The position numbers were made by a program, and so were the translations under genes. Below are positions 52,209 through 63,928 of a DNA stretch of 64,000 nucleotides, piece by piece. Under the pieces are notes generated by a model. It ran no database searches. It worked only from the letters and a program-made list of their open reading frames with translations, and was not told the origin of the DNA. The first letter of the stretch is position 1. Every line of letters begins with the position of its first letter. Origin of the DNA: Hydractinia symbiolongicarpus (lineage: Eukaryota; Cnidaria; Hydrozoa; Anthoathecata; Hydractiniidae); the NCBI RefSeq assembly GCF_029227915.1, contig NC_079877.1, forward strand, positions 20,175,851-20,239,850, given 5' to 3'.

Positions 52209-53640
52209 CCAACCTCTCACAGATACAATCATGAAAGAAATCACACCAGGCATCAAGATGAGGAGGAAGGTAATCTATAGCTTCAGCTGCAACATTTTCA
52301 AAGGTGAAGGCGAGGTATCTGCATATAGGTAGACCAACGGTACACAAGGATCCCTCTTTAGTCTCGCCGAAATCACAGCATTCATAGAAGAATGTGAGAT
52401 GAAGCGCATTGATACTGAAGATGTCGGGTTTTTGAGTAAAGCATACCTTCTGACAAAGAGAATTATTAAAATCTCAGGTTTGTAAGGGAAACTAGTGTTC
52501 AAGCATGTGCAAATCAAGATCATAAGCACAAGGGATTCACTGTTCGAGTGCAGACCTTTTCGGGACTAGTTGCGGAAGAAGTGGTGTATATGTAGTTTTG
52601 ACAAGGAAAATGAAAGAACAGACAACTTGTGCATGTGGCGATGTCTTGCCATACACTACCGTGACGATAGAAAGCAGCGCGAGGGGCACTTAAACTAACA
52701 CGCGAGTACTACCAGACTTCGAAGCTAACGCGGGAAGATGTCAGTTGTACAAAATTGGTAGATATGGAGGGTATCGCGAAGCACTTCAAGATCCACAACA
52801 GAGTGTATGAACCAAACAAAGACGCCGTGGCAACTCGTCTTTAGCTAGAACCAACATGGAGGGGTTGGAGGATATCGCCCTTGGAATGTTGGAAGGACCA
52901 TGCTTCTACATCAAAAGGATCGAGGCTTCAATAAAAACACTGGATTGCGAGGATTGTGGTCAGTTATTTGCGCAAGCTTGCAATCTAACAAGGCACAAGA
53001 AGAATTATTGCAAAGAACACAAGACGACAATCATCTGAAAAAGTCAGAAGGTAAAGTGTATACCAAGCAAGTCAGAGAAGGTGTTTTACGGAGAGAATTT
53101 TATTTACGCTGCATCGCAAAATGCCGATGGAAACAGGAAGGCACGTACACCATGAACTTTGTGGACACGGAGAAAAACACGTCATACGTGAACAAAAATA
53201 AGAGCTCAAAGTAGACGGGCAAGAGCCTACAACAAAGACTGTCTACGAATATCACAGTTGCAAATGACACGGATGCCCCTGTCAGCCCGAAACCAATACA
53301 TACCGTTACAAGAAGGTGAAAAAAAAGGAGAAAGTTATACAGGAACTAAGCTACAACCTTGTCACGATCTGGGAGTGCAAAAATCCACCCAGGGCGAAAC
53401 AACATTTTAAGAATGAGTTTACATCGTAACATCACTACGTTCTTGACTTAAAGGCTCTTCTGGCACCCACGAATAAGTAGCAAACAGCAGACCTTACGTA
53501 CATATCAGAGCACGTACCAATGAGCTTTGCTATTCACAATAGTGTGAATGATGAACCAACATTCATAAAGCACGAGGAACCCAAAGTTCTGGAGAAACGA
53601 TTCATTTAAGAGCTGGAAAAGAGGTGTGGAAAAATCCACA
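52209..53640 (+). pseudogene. Decayed type-B DNA polymerase gene of a Maverick/adintovirus-like element
   Basis: Spread over several frames are hallmarks of the large PolB-like protein of such elements. About 52610-52660 reads NLCMWRCLAIHYR; 52758-52840 reads VDMEGIAKHFKIHNRVYEP; 52940-53015 has a zinc-finger-like CEDCGQLFAQACNLTRHKK; 53235-53390 has TKTVYEYHSCK, a stop, then HGCPCQP and LSYNLVTIWECKN, matching the endonuclease-like HGC-x-IWEC block; 53500-53600 reads SEHVPMSFAIHNSVNDEP and LEKRFI. Frameshifts and stops separate every block, and nothing past the early polymerase region remains. A short ACTAGTCG-family element is joined to its end near 53640-53680. The relation to the virus-like genes at 62.8-64 kb is unproven. 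Confidence 0.75.
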
Positions 53641-53679
53641 GGCGCAGAGACAGACAGAATACGTCTATTATTAAAGAGA

Positions 53680-53847
53680 CTAGTCGTTAACCCGTGGAAA
53701 AATCGACGGGGTCGTCCGTCTTTTAAATTTACCCGTCGCAACAAAGTGGATAAAAATATATGGCATTTGATATTCGTGTTTCCGTAGCACGTCTTTCAAA
53801 CTCGGCGAAAGGTCCGCGCAGAGACAGACAAAATACGGCTATTACTA
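53680..53847. mobile_element. Element of the ACTAGTCG...CTATTACTAG family, second location
   Basis: Starts TAGTCGTTAACCCGTGG with the AAAAATC hairpin loop, ends ACAGACAAAATACGGCTATT then ACTAG. Aligned with 29889-30062 it shows about ten to fifteen percent differences. Preceded by the tail of another copy (ACAGACAGAATACGTCTATT at 53650). Confidence 0.65.
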
Positions 53848-55443
53848 GCCATAGTTACCACTAATGCGCCGCGAATTGCTAATAACGATTTTAAAAATAC
53901 AAATTTAGAACGGGATCGAAATTTAAAATGGAAAATGGTGGGTGTTTCATGTAACTGCGTGATTACGGGTATGATAACAGAAATGCAGAACGGAATCGAA
54001 TAGAGACTTGTGGATAGGCTTATTGCTCAGGGGAAAAATTATAAATAAGAAGCCCTGCGGCTTGAAGATTTCTGTCATTATTAGAAGATTCTGAAATTTG
54101 AAATATAGACTTTGAAAACGGAGAACAATGAGGTAAACAAATCATAAGTATCCTAATTCTCAATTATTATTGTCACTAACCTAAAATACAACATAATAAA
54201 TAAAAATTAAGAAATAATTTTTTTACATATATATAGTATATATTCTAAAAACTTTAACTGGATATTTTTATAACTAATCTGAAAAATTCTTGAAATTCTA
54301 GGATACAGATTGTTTTGTATGAACTTGACGATTACATATAACAACTTCTGAACAAGTTCAATTTCAATGAATTATTACTCAATAATTTACCAATAAAATC
54401 CTTTAACATTTATTCTCTCGAAGATTTTTCGAAAATGCTGATGGTGCATGGTTTATTAACAGTTCATGTGAAAAAGAAAGTACATTTAAAAATAAGAAAC
54501 AAGAATACAATTTTACCAGGAACTGAATTAATACCAGGTTGTGTAATTATTGTCTACCTTTTTGATTTGAAGTGAGAATTTATTAAAAAGATACAAATCA
54601 ATGCCATGTGATGCACAAGGTATATTATATTAATATATGTACATAAATTTAGTCAAGCTGGCTATCGATATCATTGTTAAACAACATGCACAATTAATAA
54701 ATTTGTCAAACTTATAAATTGATAGTCTTTTCATGAGATTTTTATAATCAAGTCTTTTCTAAGTAATCTTAGAAAAATATATTGTGATACTTTAGGTAAG
54801 GTCAAGAAAGTTTTCCAAGAAAATTAGGAGAACTGATAATTAGCCAGTAACAGAATGGTTAGCCGATGCAGAATAATTATATATAGGATGTGTACAGTAT
54901 AATTAGTCGCTCATACAGCTAATTATACGATATAAATTTTTTTGACTTAAATTTCCACACATTTCTTCGTTATCGATCTCCCCATAGCCATCTATATTTA
55001 TATAGATCCACATAAAGATGTACTTCAATTAAAACCAAAAATAGGAACAAGAAACGCTTGTACCAAGAAGATAATAGTGTTAATGTAGCAGTATGTCATG
55101 TTATTTAACAAGAAACTATTCTCATTTCAAGAAAAACCATGAAAAAGTGAAGAACACAAAGAAGCCTGTAACAACAATTATACTGTCGGTAGCGTATAGT
55201 TATACTGCAACGGCTAACTATCATGTTATTGGCTAATTATTAGTTCACCTTGACTGTTCAGTGCAAGCAACAATAAATTTTTGTCAAGCTTTGACAACTT
55301 TTCTGCAGGAGATATAAAAATCCTTTGACGAATATCTTTTTACCTGATAGCAATAGCCTCACAAAGGTTTCTTCGGAAGTTATTTTAGCCCTATTTTTCT
55401 CAAAAGAACGGGAGTCGGGTATCCAGCCCCTCATGAGAAAAAG

Positions 55444-55925
55444 AGGGTGCTGATAAGCTGCAAACGCGGCGGTGACACCGTAGATTAGTGGTTATAGCTC
55501 TCGTACTCTGTGCGGGAGACCGGGGTTCGATCCCTCTTGGCGGCGATTCAACATGGGCGAGTGAATGTTACCATAGCCCCGGGTTAACCCAAGCCATGTG
55601 AGGGAAATTGGGGAGATGGCACATTATGTGGGTCGATGTTGCCGGGAGTTGTCTAGTAGAGCGCAGGCCCTAATTGGGTCTGCGTAGCTCAAAAAAAGCA
55701 TTAAATACTCTAGGACTCTCCATCTAAGCCATGGCCCCTCCTGGAAATAATAGACAGGGTATATCCCTCGATATTTGTGAGGCTAGCCATGTAAAAATAT
55801 ACACATCTACGCCCGCATATAAAAGGGGGAGTTTGGCGGCTTTTTGAATGAAATTATTGGTTGTCCTCTGAAACTCCCTAACTTTTTTACAACTTTTTAC
55901 GGCGTATGCGGCTTATCATCACCCT
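55444..55925. mobile_element. MITE with AGGGTG-TAAGCTGCA ends, split by a SINE
   Basis: Left end AGGGTGCTGATAAGCTGCA, right end TGCGGCTTATCATCACCCT. The related repeat-unit copies (42693-43084) have no SINE, so the SINE entered later. Confidence 0.65.
55471..55811 (+). mobile_element. tRNA-derived SINE, copy 3 (full length)
   Basis: A box (TAGATTAGTGGTTA), B box (GGGGTTCGATCCC), shared body and 3' part GCCATGGCCCCTCCTGGAAA through ATATTTGTGAGGC to ACACATCTACGC. It is the most complete of the three copies. It is not a functional tRNA: the anticodon arm is not intact and a long unrelated body follows. Confidence 0.88.
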
Positions 55926-56098
55926 TGTTGATAAAATTAAGCAAAGCAGGACAAAGGTTTTTTAAAGGTAATTAAAGCACTATTTTGTGTAGCTAGCTAG
56001 CTGGCTAGCTTGATGTATAGCTAGTAAAAGTAATTTTAGAGGAATTTAAAAATAGATTTAGCTCCCTAGCTACATCAGTAAAGCTACTAAGGCAAGAC

Positions 56099-56732
56099 CA
56101 GTCAGGGAAAACAGCAAATTAGGCTATGTAACCTAATTAGGCTATCATCTCCTATTTAAGCCATGCTGATAGCCTAATTAGGATATCACATTTTCAACTT
56201 TTGCAAAAAAAATTCGCGTCCATATTACATGTTGTTTTGGTTCTTACCAATGCTGCGCCTAACTCATCAAAATTTCAACGAAAACTAACGACGGGTAGAC
56301 GAAATATTTAATTCCTGCGAGAATGACCTAATTAGGACATCAAATAGCCTAATAAGGATGTCAAACGAAATGTGGTTTTCAAAATGGCGGTTGCAGAAAG
56401 ACAATGTTTGGCCGGAAAGAAACTCCTAGTTAGGCCATCATATGCTAATTAGACTATGCGCAAAATATTTTGCCGATTTTGGTCAATATCTTTTAGTTCC
56501 GTCGTACAAATGCGACGATTTTTTCAAATATCAAAGTTTTGAAATTTAGCTGCACAAAGAGAGTGAAATAAAGATGCGGATAGCGCGTTAACGGTGATTT
56601 TTTTTTTGCTTTTAAAAAATTTTCATAGCCTAATAAGGATAGCATAGCCAAGTTAGGTTAGGAATCCTTCTCCTAATTTGGCGAATAGCCTAATTAGTTT
56701 ATGATATCCTAATTTGCTGTTTTCCCTGACTG
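56099..56732. mobile_element. MITE with 25-bp ends and many CTAATTAGG motifs, 634 bp
   Basis: Ends CAGTCAGGGAAAACAGC plus AAATTAGG and the exact inverse at 56708-56732, flanked by AAGAC at 56094-56098 and 56733-56737. Inside, about ten variants of AGCCTAATTAGG(A/C)TATCA occur in both orientations, most of them within 200 bp of the ends. No gene. A CAGGG start would fit hAT, but the duplication is 5 bp. Confidence 0.75.
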
Positions 56733-56775
56733 AAGACCAACAGAATGTAAGCAGTTTTAGTCATGGCCGTATATA

Positions 56776-57459
56776 CACGAAATCTTTACAGATAATTGAC
56801 ATCAAAATGTACCTTAACATCAGATAACAACCTTAACATGTAACATTCTTCTTCACAAGAAGAAGAAGGCAAGTATTGACATTATACAGCATTAATAAAA
56901 AGTTCAAAAAATGCATCAACGGCACAAGAAAACTTCCCAGTTATAAATTTCGATGCATCCCTAAATTGCGGCCTTTGGATCAACGCCGGGAACCGTCCTA
57001 AGTTTAATTTCATATAAGACATAAGTAACCCTTCCACTTATTTACCGTTAACAGGTTTAGCAACAACGTGATTCAGACAAAAACAAATCTATTCTTGAAG
57101 ATAAATTTACGTGGGCTGCAGCGATTTAAGCACATTAAACGAGGCAAAGGAAGCCTCATATTACAAAGCTCCATAATTAGCATAACAAAAGAATCTCGCT
57201 TAACATTTTTTATCGCATTCAAATCTTTATAGACAACAAGGACACCGTGACAAAAACAGATTTGCTCGATGAGTGTTTTTTTTTTGTCTTGGTGGTACCA
57301 CACACATAGGTTGTGTTATATCAGAGCCGGGTTGGAAGATCGAGCAGAAGTCCCCCGCGAAATAGAGAGTGGAAAACATTTTTCTGCCATACACAACACA
57401 AACACTATATACCCGCGGTCCGCTAAATGTGCGCCCCTTTGGCGGGGCCCAATTAAAGA
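56776..57459. other. Interval with no gene recognised
   Basis: AT-rich; a GC-rich patch (GCGCCCCTTTGGCGGGGCCC) at 57431-57450 just before the next ACTAGTCG element. Confidence 0.35.
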
Positions 57460-58110
57460 GACTAGTCGATAAAGCCCGTGGAAAAATCCACTGAGGCAGG
57501 ATAAAAATGAAAAAGAAGCGTCATTTGAATTTTGATGACGTCAGCAACCCATCCACAAACAATAAAAATAAAATAATAACCATGTTTTCACGTTGCCTCT
57601 ATTGTGTAGAACTTAAACTGCTGATCCAGAAAATGTAAATGATCATGTGCTTTTGATGAGCGGTTAATGAGATATAAGGGTTTAAAAATTTTGCTGACGT
57701 CAGCAATGGCCCGTTACAACCCCAATTTTTTTTAGAAATTTGTATACCTGCTGCCTTCATTGTAGAGATCTTGAAACGCTGATCAAGAAAATGTATAGGA
57801 TCGTGTACTTTTGACAAACGGTTGCAGAGATATTAGGGTTTGGAGGTTTCTTGGTGACGTCATCAATCTGTCCATTCCAAAACGGATTCGGGGATCCAGG
57901 TTTGGGAAAATTACCCAAATTGTTCCTAGGTGGTCCCTAGTTACCCACGCGGTGAAAAATCATTGACGTCACTATCTCGTCTCCAAGTTATTTGGCCTCA
58001 AAGTTTTAAGTGCACTGTAACGGCTTCATTAATTTAATATAAGATACTAGTCGATAAGGCCAGTGGAGAAATCCACTTAGGCAGAAGGACAATGGGAAAA
58101 TAGGTTCTTT
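57460..58110. repeat. ACTAGTCGATAA-headed repeats with TGACGTCA modules
   Basis: Two heads, ACTAGTCGATAAAGCCCGTG (57462) and ACTAGTCGATAAGGCCAGTG (58047), each followed by an imperfect hairpin. Between them are two related modules of about 160 bp (ATGATCATGTGCTTTTGATG and GGATCGTGTACTTTTGACAA lie in equivalent places), punctuated by palindromic GACGTCA at about 57528, 57701, 57855 and 57965, plus 58121. No gene. Confidence 0.55.
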
Positions 58111-60640
58111 TAGATGTTTTTCTGACGTCAGCAGTGTATATACAAAAAAATGTTCTTAAAATCTTACACAAAATGTCAAATATCAAATCACATTAAATCC
58201 TCCACACAAATCTTACACAAAAAAAAAAGAACAGCTTGCAAGGTGTAAAATCTAGTTGATAAAAAGTTACAACAACGACACTCACAACATCGACACTCAC
58301 AACACTAAACTCACAAAACCGACAGTAAGAAGACCAACAGTTACAACACCAACAGTCACAACACGGATAATAACAATTTCAAAAATAACGCATCTCAAAT
58401 ATTTACATCTTATAAGTGATTATGTTGAAAACCCTCAGTATTTTATTCTGAAGTGTCAAAAAGGAGGCCTCCAAGAGTTAGCAAAAATAAGTTTTTTATA
58501 CATTTTAAATATTGTTTTTCCCTTACGCTTATACAAAAATATGAAAAAGCCGTAGTTAGGAAAACATAAAATTTAAATCTAGAAAAGTCAGTCATTTTAG
58601 ATGCATTACCATCCTCTCCCACAAAAATTTACACAAAATGTAAAAATCAACCAGTTAAGAACACAAAAATTTTCTCTTTTAGTTCCGCACTGCCCTTTAC
58701 CAACAATTTTAAACATAATGTCAAAAAATCAATGAGCAAAGAATAAACTTGAATCAACAAAGATTATGTGTAGAGCTTGAAACACTAATCAAAATAATGT
58801 TAGAATCAAGTACAACACTAACAATAATAATAAAGTCAGAAATAACACATCTCAAATATTTACTTCGTTGAAAACCTTTAATATTTCAATCAGAAGTGTC
58901 AAAAAACATCAAATTTATATCTGGAAAACATTTATTCAATTACATACTATCCTGTTTCCCAAAAATATACACAAATTGTAAAAATTAACAGGTTAAGAAC
59001 ACAAAAAAATTTTCCTTTGTATGATGATCTGTAGTTACCTTTACCAACCATTTTAAACGTGAATGTCAAAAATAAATAAGGAGTAAATTTGAATCAACAA
59101 AGATATTACTTTTGGAAAACAGAGTGTATATACGGTCCGTCCTCACACAAGTTAACACAAAATGTAAAACAGCTCGGTTTTTGAGGAGCACATCCAAATC
59201 AACAAAAATCAGTTCATTTAGCATGTTCTATATTGCTATTGCCCATAAATCTTCCACAAAAAGGTTATGAAACACATCAAATTATAGAAAAATCAGGCAT
59301 TTCATAAAATATAAAAAACAAAAAAGTTTTTTCATCATCACCAAAAACAGTTATATATATATTACCACAATTATAAAATTCTTAACAAAAACGTGAAACC
59401 ATGGAATTTTCTTCCAGCAAAAATGACATCACATACAGTTTAGTTCTCCCCAACAAAAGTTTATAATACGAACTATGAAAAAGCCATTAGCTTACACAAC
59501 AGCCTTTAGTGGAGGCCAATTCTACAAAATTTGTGCTTTCAGTATATTGCATGTGGTCTTTTTCCCACAAAAGTTTACAGAAAATTTTAAAAAACAGCAG
59601 TTTGCAACACAAACAAAAACACGAACAACCTTCCCGAACCGAACGACCATCCTCTCATAAATTAAAATAAAGTCAAAAACCCATGTAAATTTCCAATCAA
59701 ATGTCTAGCTACACCCCCCTGTAAAAATAACCTGGCATTTTACATGTAGGCTGACGAAAGTTAAACAGGATGTCAGAAACAAAACAATAAAAAATAACTT
59801 AACACACACGCTTTAAATTCTGGAGAAAAAAAATATTCCACTTGTCATATTGCACGTGGTCCCTTTGTAAAGTTTACAGGAAATGCGAAAAGAAATATAA
59901 AATACATCTGCAAAAGTTCAAGTCTTTAAAGATTTTGTAGGTAGGTAGCTAGAACATAATTCGTGCTCATAAAAGAAAAGAAGTTTGGAAACTAAGGTAG
60001 CTAGCTATAGATAATTAAAAAAGAGGAATAACAATATAAGTCATAGGTTAGAGCTAGCCCATGGAGGACAACATTAGCTAGCTAACAGTAGCTAAGACCC
60101 CCAGTTAAATATACTTAAACTGGGAACACTTAGCTAAAACTAAAGCTAGCTATTTATGCTTAGTAAAACACATATAAAGAGAAACAATAGTAATGTAAAA
60201 ATAATAACATTACAGTGATCAGTAAGTTCAACAAACCAAAGTTTTCCGTTTGTTAGTCAGCTAACAGCTTTATGTAGCATTTTGAATTTTAGGACAAACA
60301 CATTAGTTACGCACCAGGGGATACATTAATTATGCAACAAAAACATAAACAAATATGGTTGCTAGGTTTGTTTTTAAAAAAGCGCTAAAATATGAAACTT
60401 CAAGAATTTGAGGCTTTTCTTGGAAAATGCGAGTCTGCTTGCTCCAGTGACATAAAAACTAAACGTCTAAAAACATCAAAGTTCTTACTATTTGTGATTT
60501 CAAATCCACTTCAACCTCTAGCTTCTATTTTCTTCTTCTAACTTTACTACTTTACTTCTAGCTCTAGCTACCACTTCTCACTTCATTTCTTGGACTTTTC
60601 TTTCTCTGAATTACTTTTATCAAGACGAAGGGGCTGTTTT
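58111..60640. other. AT-rich interval with degenerate tandem repeats, no gene
   Basis: From about 58560 to 59300 a unit of roughly 370 bp is repeated imperfectly (CACAAAATGTAAAAATCAAC...GTTAAGAACACAAAAA...TTTACCAAC(A/C)ATTTTAAAC...GAATCAACAAAGAT). 59930-60300 is rich in GCTAGC words. Open frames here are Lys/Thr-rich chance frames. Confidence 0.45.
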
Positions 60641-60819
60641 CTTGTTGTTGAATTTCCGCGCCCGAAGGCGTAGGAAATTCTTTAAAACCGTCGTTTTTTC
60701 TTTCGGAGCATTTTTTGAGAAATAATCGACCCTGGGATTTCACGTTGGTCCGTCACAGATGTAAACTTCGTACCCAAGCTCCTTAACTACTGGGAAGTCT
60801 AGTATTGACGCTTCAGGAC

Positions 60820-61320
60820 AAAATTGGTATTTGTTTTCGACAAAATTTGGCACAGTTAACAAAAAAAGTATGCTGAACATAATGGTGACATAATAATTTT
60901 GATTTTTGTCACCTAAATGTCATTTTAGGCCAAAATTGGTCCAAAAATTAGAACTACTTTATTTTCAACAAAATTTGGAACAGTTAACAAATAAAGTATG
61001 CTGAACATGATGGTGACATCAAACTTTTGATTTCTTTTTACCTTAATGCCATTTTAGGCCAAAATTGGTCCAAAAATTAAAACCACTTCATTTTCGACTA
61101 AATCTGGCACGGTTAACAAATAAAGTATGCTGAAAATGATGATGGTACAAAAGTTTGATTTTTTGTCACCTAAATGTCATTTCAGGACAAAATTTATCCA
61201 AAAAATAAAACTGCTTTATTTTCGACAAAAATTGACACAGTTAATAAAAAAAGTATGCTGAAAATGATCGTCACATCAAAATTTTGATTTTTTGTCAACT
61301 AATGCCGTTTAAGACCATAA
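60820..61320. repeat. Minisatellite, about four units of 120-130 bp
   Basis: Each unit contains TTTTCGACAAAATTTGGCAC, AGTTAACAAA, AAAGTATGCTGAA(C/A)AT, then TTTTTGTCACCTAAATGTCA and TTTTAGGCCAAAATTGG with variations. Units differ by ten to twenty percent. The repeat is flanked by TTTCCGCGC/GCGCGGAAA words at 60652 and 61551, which may be the ends of the element carrying it. Confidence 0.75.
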
Positions 61321-61589
61321 ACGTTTCAATCGCAAGACTTTCAACCATGAATGATAGGCTGTATTTTTTGTTACCAATTTCTTTTAAAATGTGAGTTTAT
61401 TATGACACGTTTCGTTTTGTTTGCGTTTGTTGTAAGATATAATGTCACTGATAAGCTTTATCTTCAGAGGTTCATGCACCAAACCCCTTCGAATGTTTGG
61501 CACAATAACACAACGAATTAGCAGGTTTTCATCAAATTTTGTGGTAGCGCGCGGAAATTCTTAGAGCCCCCAGGGCTTCTTGTTGCTTT

Positions 61590-61830
61590 TGTGTCGAGGG
61601 TTACCATTTTTCGGGAGTAAGCCGTTAAAATTTTTTCGGCAAATCAAGTTGCTTCATTTAGATCACGTGATGTAAACAAAGTAAACCCGCTGGCAAAATG
61701 GATATAACTTTTTCGGAGACTTCAAAGGAAATTTCGGCTACATCAAAGGAAAATGAACACATCCACTTTGCCTGTCACAGACAGACGGACACACTCTCCG
61801 TATTATTATAAGAGATTGACGCTAAAAGAT
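61590..61830. repeat. Another copy of the ACAGACAGAC...TATTATTATA tail
   Basis: 61777-61816 reads CACAGACAGACGGACACACT then CTCCGTATTATTATAAGAGAT, the same type of end as at 30024 and 53650. The preceding bases contain no gene. Confidence 0.5.
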
Positions 61831-61895
61831 ATTGACAAAAAAACTCGAAAAACTCGCGCATTCGGGTGGTAAAAAATATCGTCTTTGCAAAAGTC

Positions 61896-62471
<576 letters not shown>

Positions 62472-62578
62472 TAGTGATAGGGAGTGATTATAATCAGGTT
62501 TTCGCTCCTCCTACACCTTTACCCCCCAAAACCCCGCTTTCACCATTTCCATCACCACCTCCATCCCAAAACAAGTAA
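62472..62578 (+). other. Proline-rich open tail after the microsatellite
   Basis: The frame after the repeat ends in YNQVFAPPTPLPPKTP followed by more Pro/Ser to a TAA at 62576-62578. The composition looks coding and it may be the C-terminus of a gene cut by the repeat-bearing insertion, perhaps part of the virus-like cluster downstream. Confidence 0.3.
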
Positions 62579-62770
62579 AAACTAAATCATATGCTGTTAT
62601 CAACACAAAATAATATATAAATACCAATAACCAACACATAATAATATTAAATGTAAATAACTAGAAATATATGACGTCATCAACGAATGCGTAATAGTAT
62701 ATATGGTAGTATACAGAATATGAGTAAGGGAAATTCCCTAATTGTCAGTTACCAGAGTTATATCAAATAA

Positions 62771-62929
62771 ATGACTGATTATTGTGATGAATGTGGGATT
62801 GATCTTGATAAATATAATAGATGTGAGAAGTGTGGAAGGAGGTTAATCATATGTGAAAAAATGATGTGCTGGCAACATTATATCATGTGGATCACCTACA
62901 ACGGATACTGTGCTTGTGAAAATTCCTAG
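62771..62929 (+). CDS. 52-aa cysteine-rich zinc-ribbon-like protein
   Basis: ATG 62771 to TAG 62927-62929. MTDYCDECGIDLDKYNRCEK then CGRRLIICEKMMCWQHY: two CxxC pairs 13 residues apart (CDEC, CEKC), further Cys, a His and a final CAC, so one or two zinc sites. It is intronless and the first of a close row of small same-strand genes. Such zinc ribbons are common in DNA viruses and Maverick-type elements; the exact role is unknown. Although small, the spacing of metal ligands makes chance unlikely. Confidence 0.55.
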   Translation: MTDYCDECGIDLDKYNRCEKCGRRLIICEKMMCWQHYIMWITYNGYCACENS

Positions 62930-62954
62930 TTGGGCCCTGATTATTAAATAAAGG

Positions 62955-63569
62955 ATGTTTAAATTTTGTAATGATTCCGTAGAGACCAGAGATTTTTACT
63001 GAGAACCAGCAGTACTAAGCATCGAGGAGGTTCAAATTGAGAACATCATACTCAGCGATCCTATCCAAGCTAATAAGAGCAAGAATGCAAGAGTTGTGAT
63101 AGGGTATAAAAATGACAGAAGGATATCGTCGTTGCTAATCACAACACCGAGAGGTCTATATAGCAACGGTGCATCCAGATACGTTGATAGCTCGTCACTC
63201 AGAATGTCATTCGATATACATAACCATCAAGAATGGTTGGAGAAATATCAGATTATCCTGGCCAAGATTGAAAAATTTTATGGTAGTACATTCTCAACCT
63301 CACCATTATAGAACGATCGGTATCTGAACACAAATGTCAAGGAACGGGAAGGTGAGGTGACAACTAATTTTTATGATCAACCAGTACCACTGAAGCAGCC
63401 CTGCAAATGCAGATGTATTTTAAAAATATCCAGCATTTAAAAGCAAGGCTCCGAGCACTATCTACAGGTCTTGCTTGAAGAGTGCAAATACAGGCCGGTA
63501 CCTGTAACCTCAAGTATAAGACATCTTATTGATTCAGATGATGAAGAGGACCCGTTCGTCGTCGTATAA
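62955..63569 (+). pseudogene. Virus-like gene with three in-frame stops
   Basis: From ATG 62955 to TAA 63567-63569 one frame (204 codons) stays coding-like but is cut by TGA (63000), TAG (63309) and TAA (63438), with no frameshift. The middle (63096-63308) contains ARVVIGYKNDRRISSLLITT and PRGLYSNGASRYVD. The pattern of a short beta strand followed by L-L-x-TP-R-x-x-S-x-G resembles a small conserved protein of unknown function found in large DNA viruses and Polinton-like viruses (DUF5871-like). The end is acidic (DSDDEEDPF). The family link is tentative. It ends six bases before the next gene, as in a compact viral genome. Confidence 0.5.
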
Positions 63570-63574
63570 TAAAC

Positions 63575-63928
63575 ATGAATGAATTAAAAAGAGAAGCGAG
63601 AGAGCTGGGTATTCGTGGCTACTCCACTATGAAAAAGGGTAAAATTATAACCGCGATTCATAAAGTAAAGTACAAGAACACTGCAACGCAGACCGATGGT
63701 CCATACTGCAAGCCAAGCTCAGATATCGCGGCCATGAAAATTTTAGAGGAATATATCAGAGGCCTCGAGGCGAGACAAACGCGAACCATTATATATAATG
63801 GTGATTTTATGATTGATGCAACTACTGGTGAGATTGTGGGTGTCATTCAGTGTTTTGTACAAAACAATAAAATTATGAATATTCAGGCGGTTTATCTAAG
63901 TAGTGCTTACATATTGCGCAGACTGTAG
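63575..63928 (+). CDS. 117-aa SAP-like protein of a virus-like element
   Basis: The N-terminus MNELKREARELGIRGYSTMK, followed by KGKIITAI, matches the SAP/Rho-N helix-extended-helix DNA- or RNA-binding motif (L-x-x-x-A-x-x-LGI-x-G-x-S-x-x-x-K-x-x-LI). The rest (residues 40-117) has no recognised domain. It is intronless, begins six bases after the upstream stop, and its 3' end overlaps a convergent minus-strand frame by 33 bp. Proteins opening with this motif are common in iridovirus- and Polinton-like genomes. An intact frame suggests recent acquisition or selection. Confidence 0.6.
   Translation: MNELKREARELGIRGYSTMKKGKIITAIHKVKYKNTATQTDGPYCKPSSDIAAMKILEEYIRGLEARQTRTIIYNGDFMIDATTGEIVGVIQCFVQNNKIMNIQAVYLSSAYILRRL

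Larger units (their letters stand above)
54045..56775 (+). repeat. Dispersed repeat family, copy 2, with younger insertions
   Basis: Homologous to 21335-23275 (see shared words there). It is longer because it carries two insertions that copy 1 lacks: the MITE with a SINE inside (55444-55925) and the CTAATTAGG-rich MITE (56099-56732). No gene. Confidence 0.7.

Noticed and set aside
55471-55560. Functional tRNA gene
   Set aside because: The A and B boxes are there but the anticodon arm is not intact and a constant non-tRNA body follows in three copies, so it is a SINE.
60820-61320. CRISPR array
   Set aside because: Units of 120-130 bp differ from one another over their whole length, with no constant repeat and unique spacer pattern; animal minisatellite.
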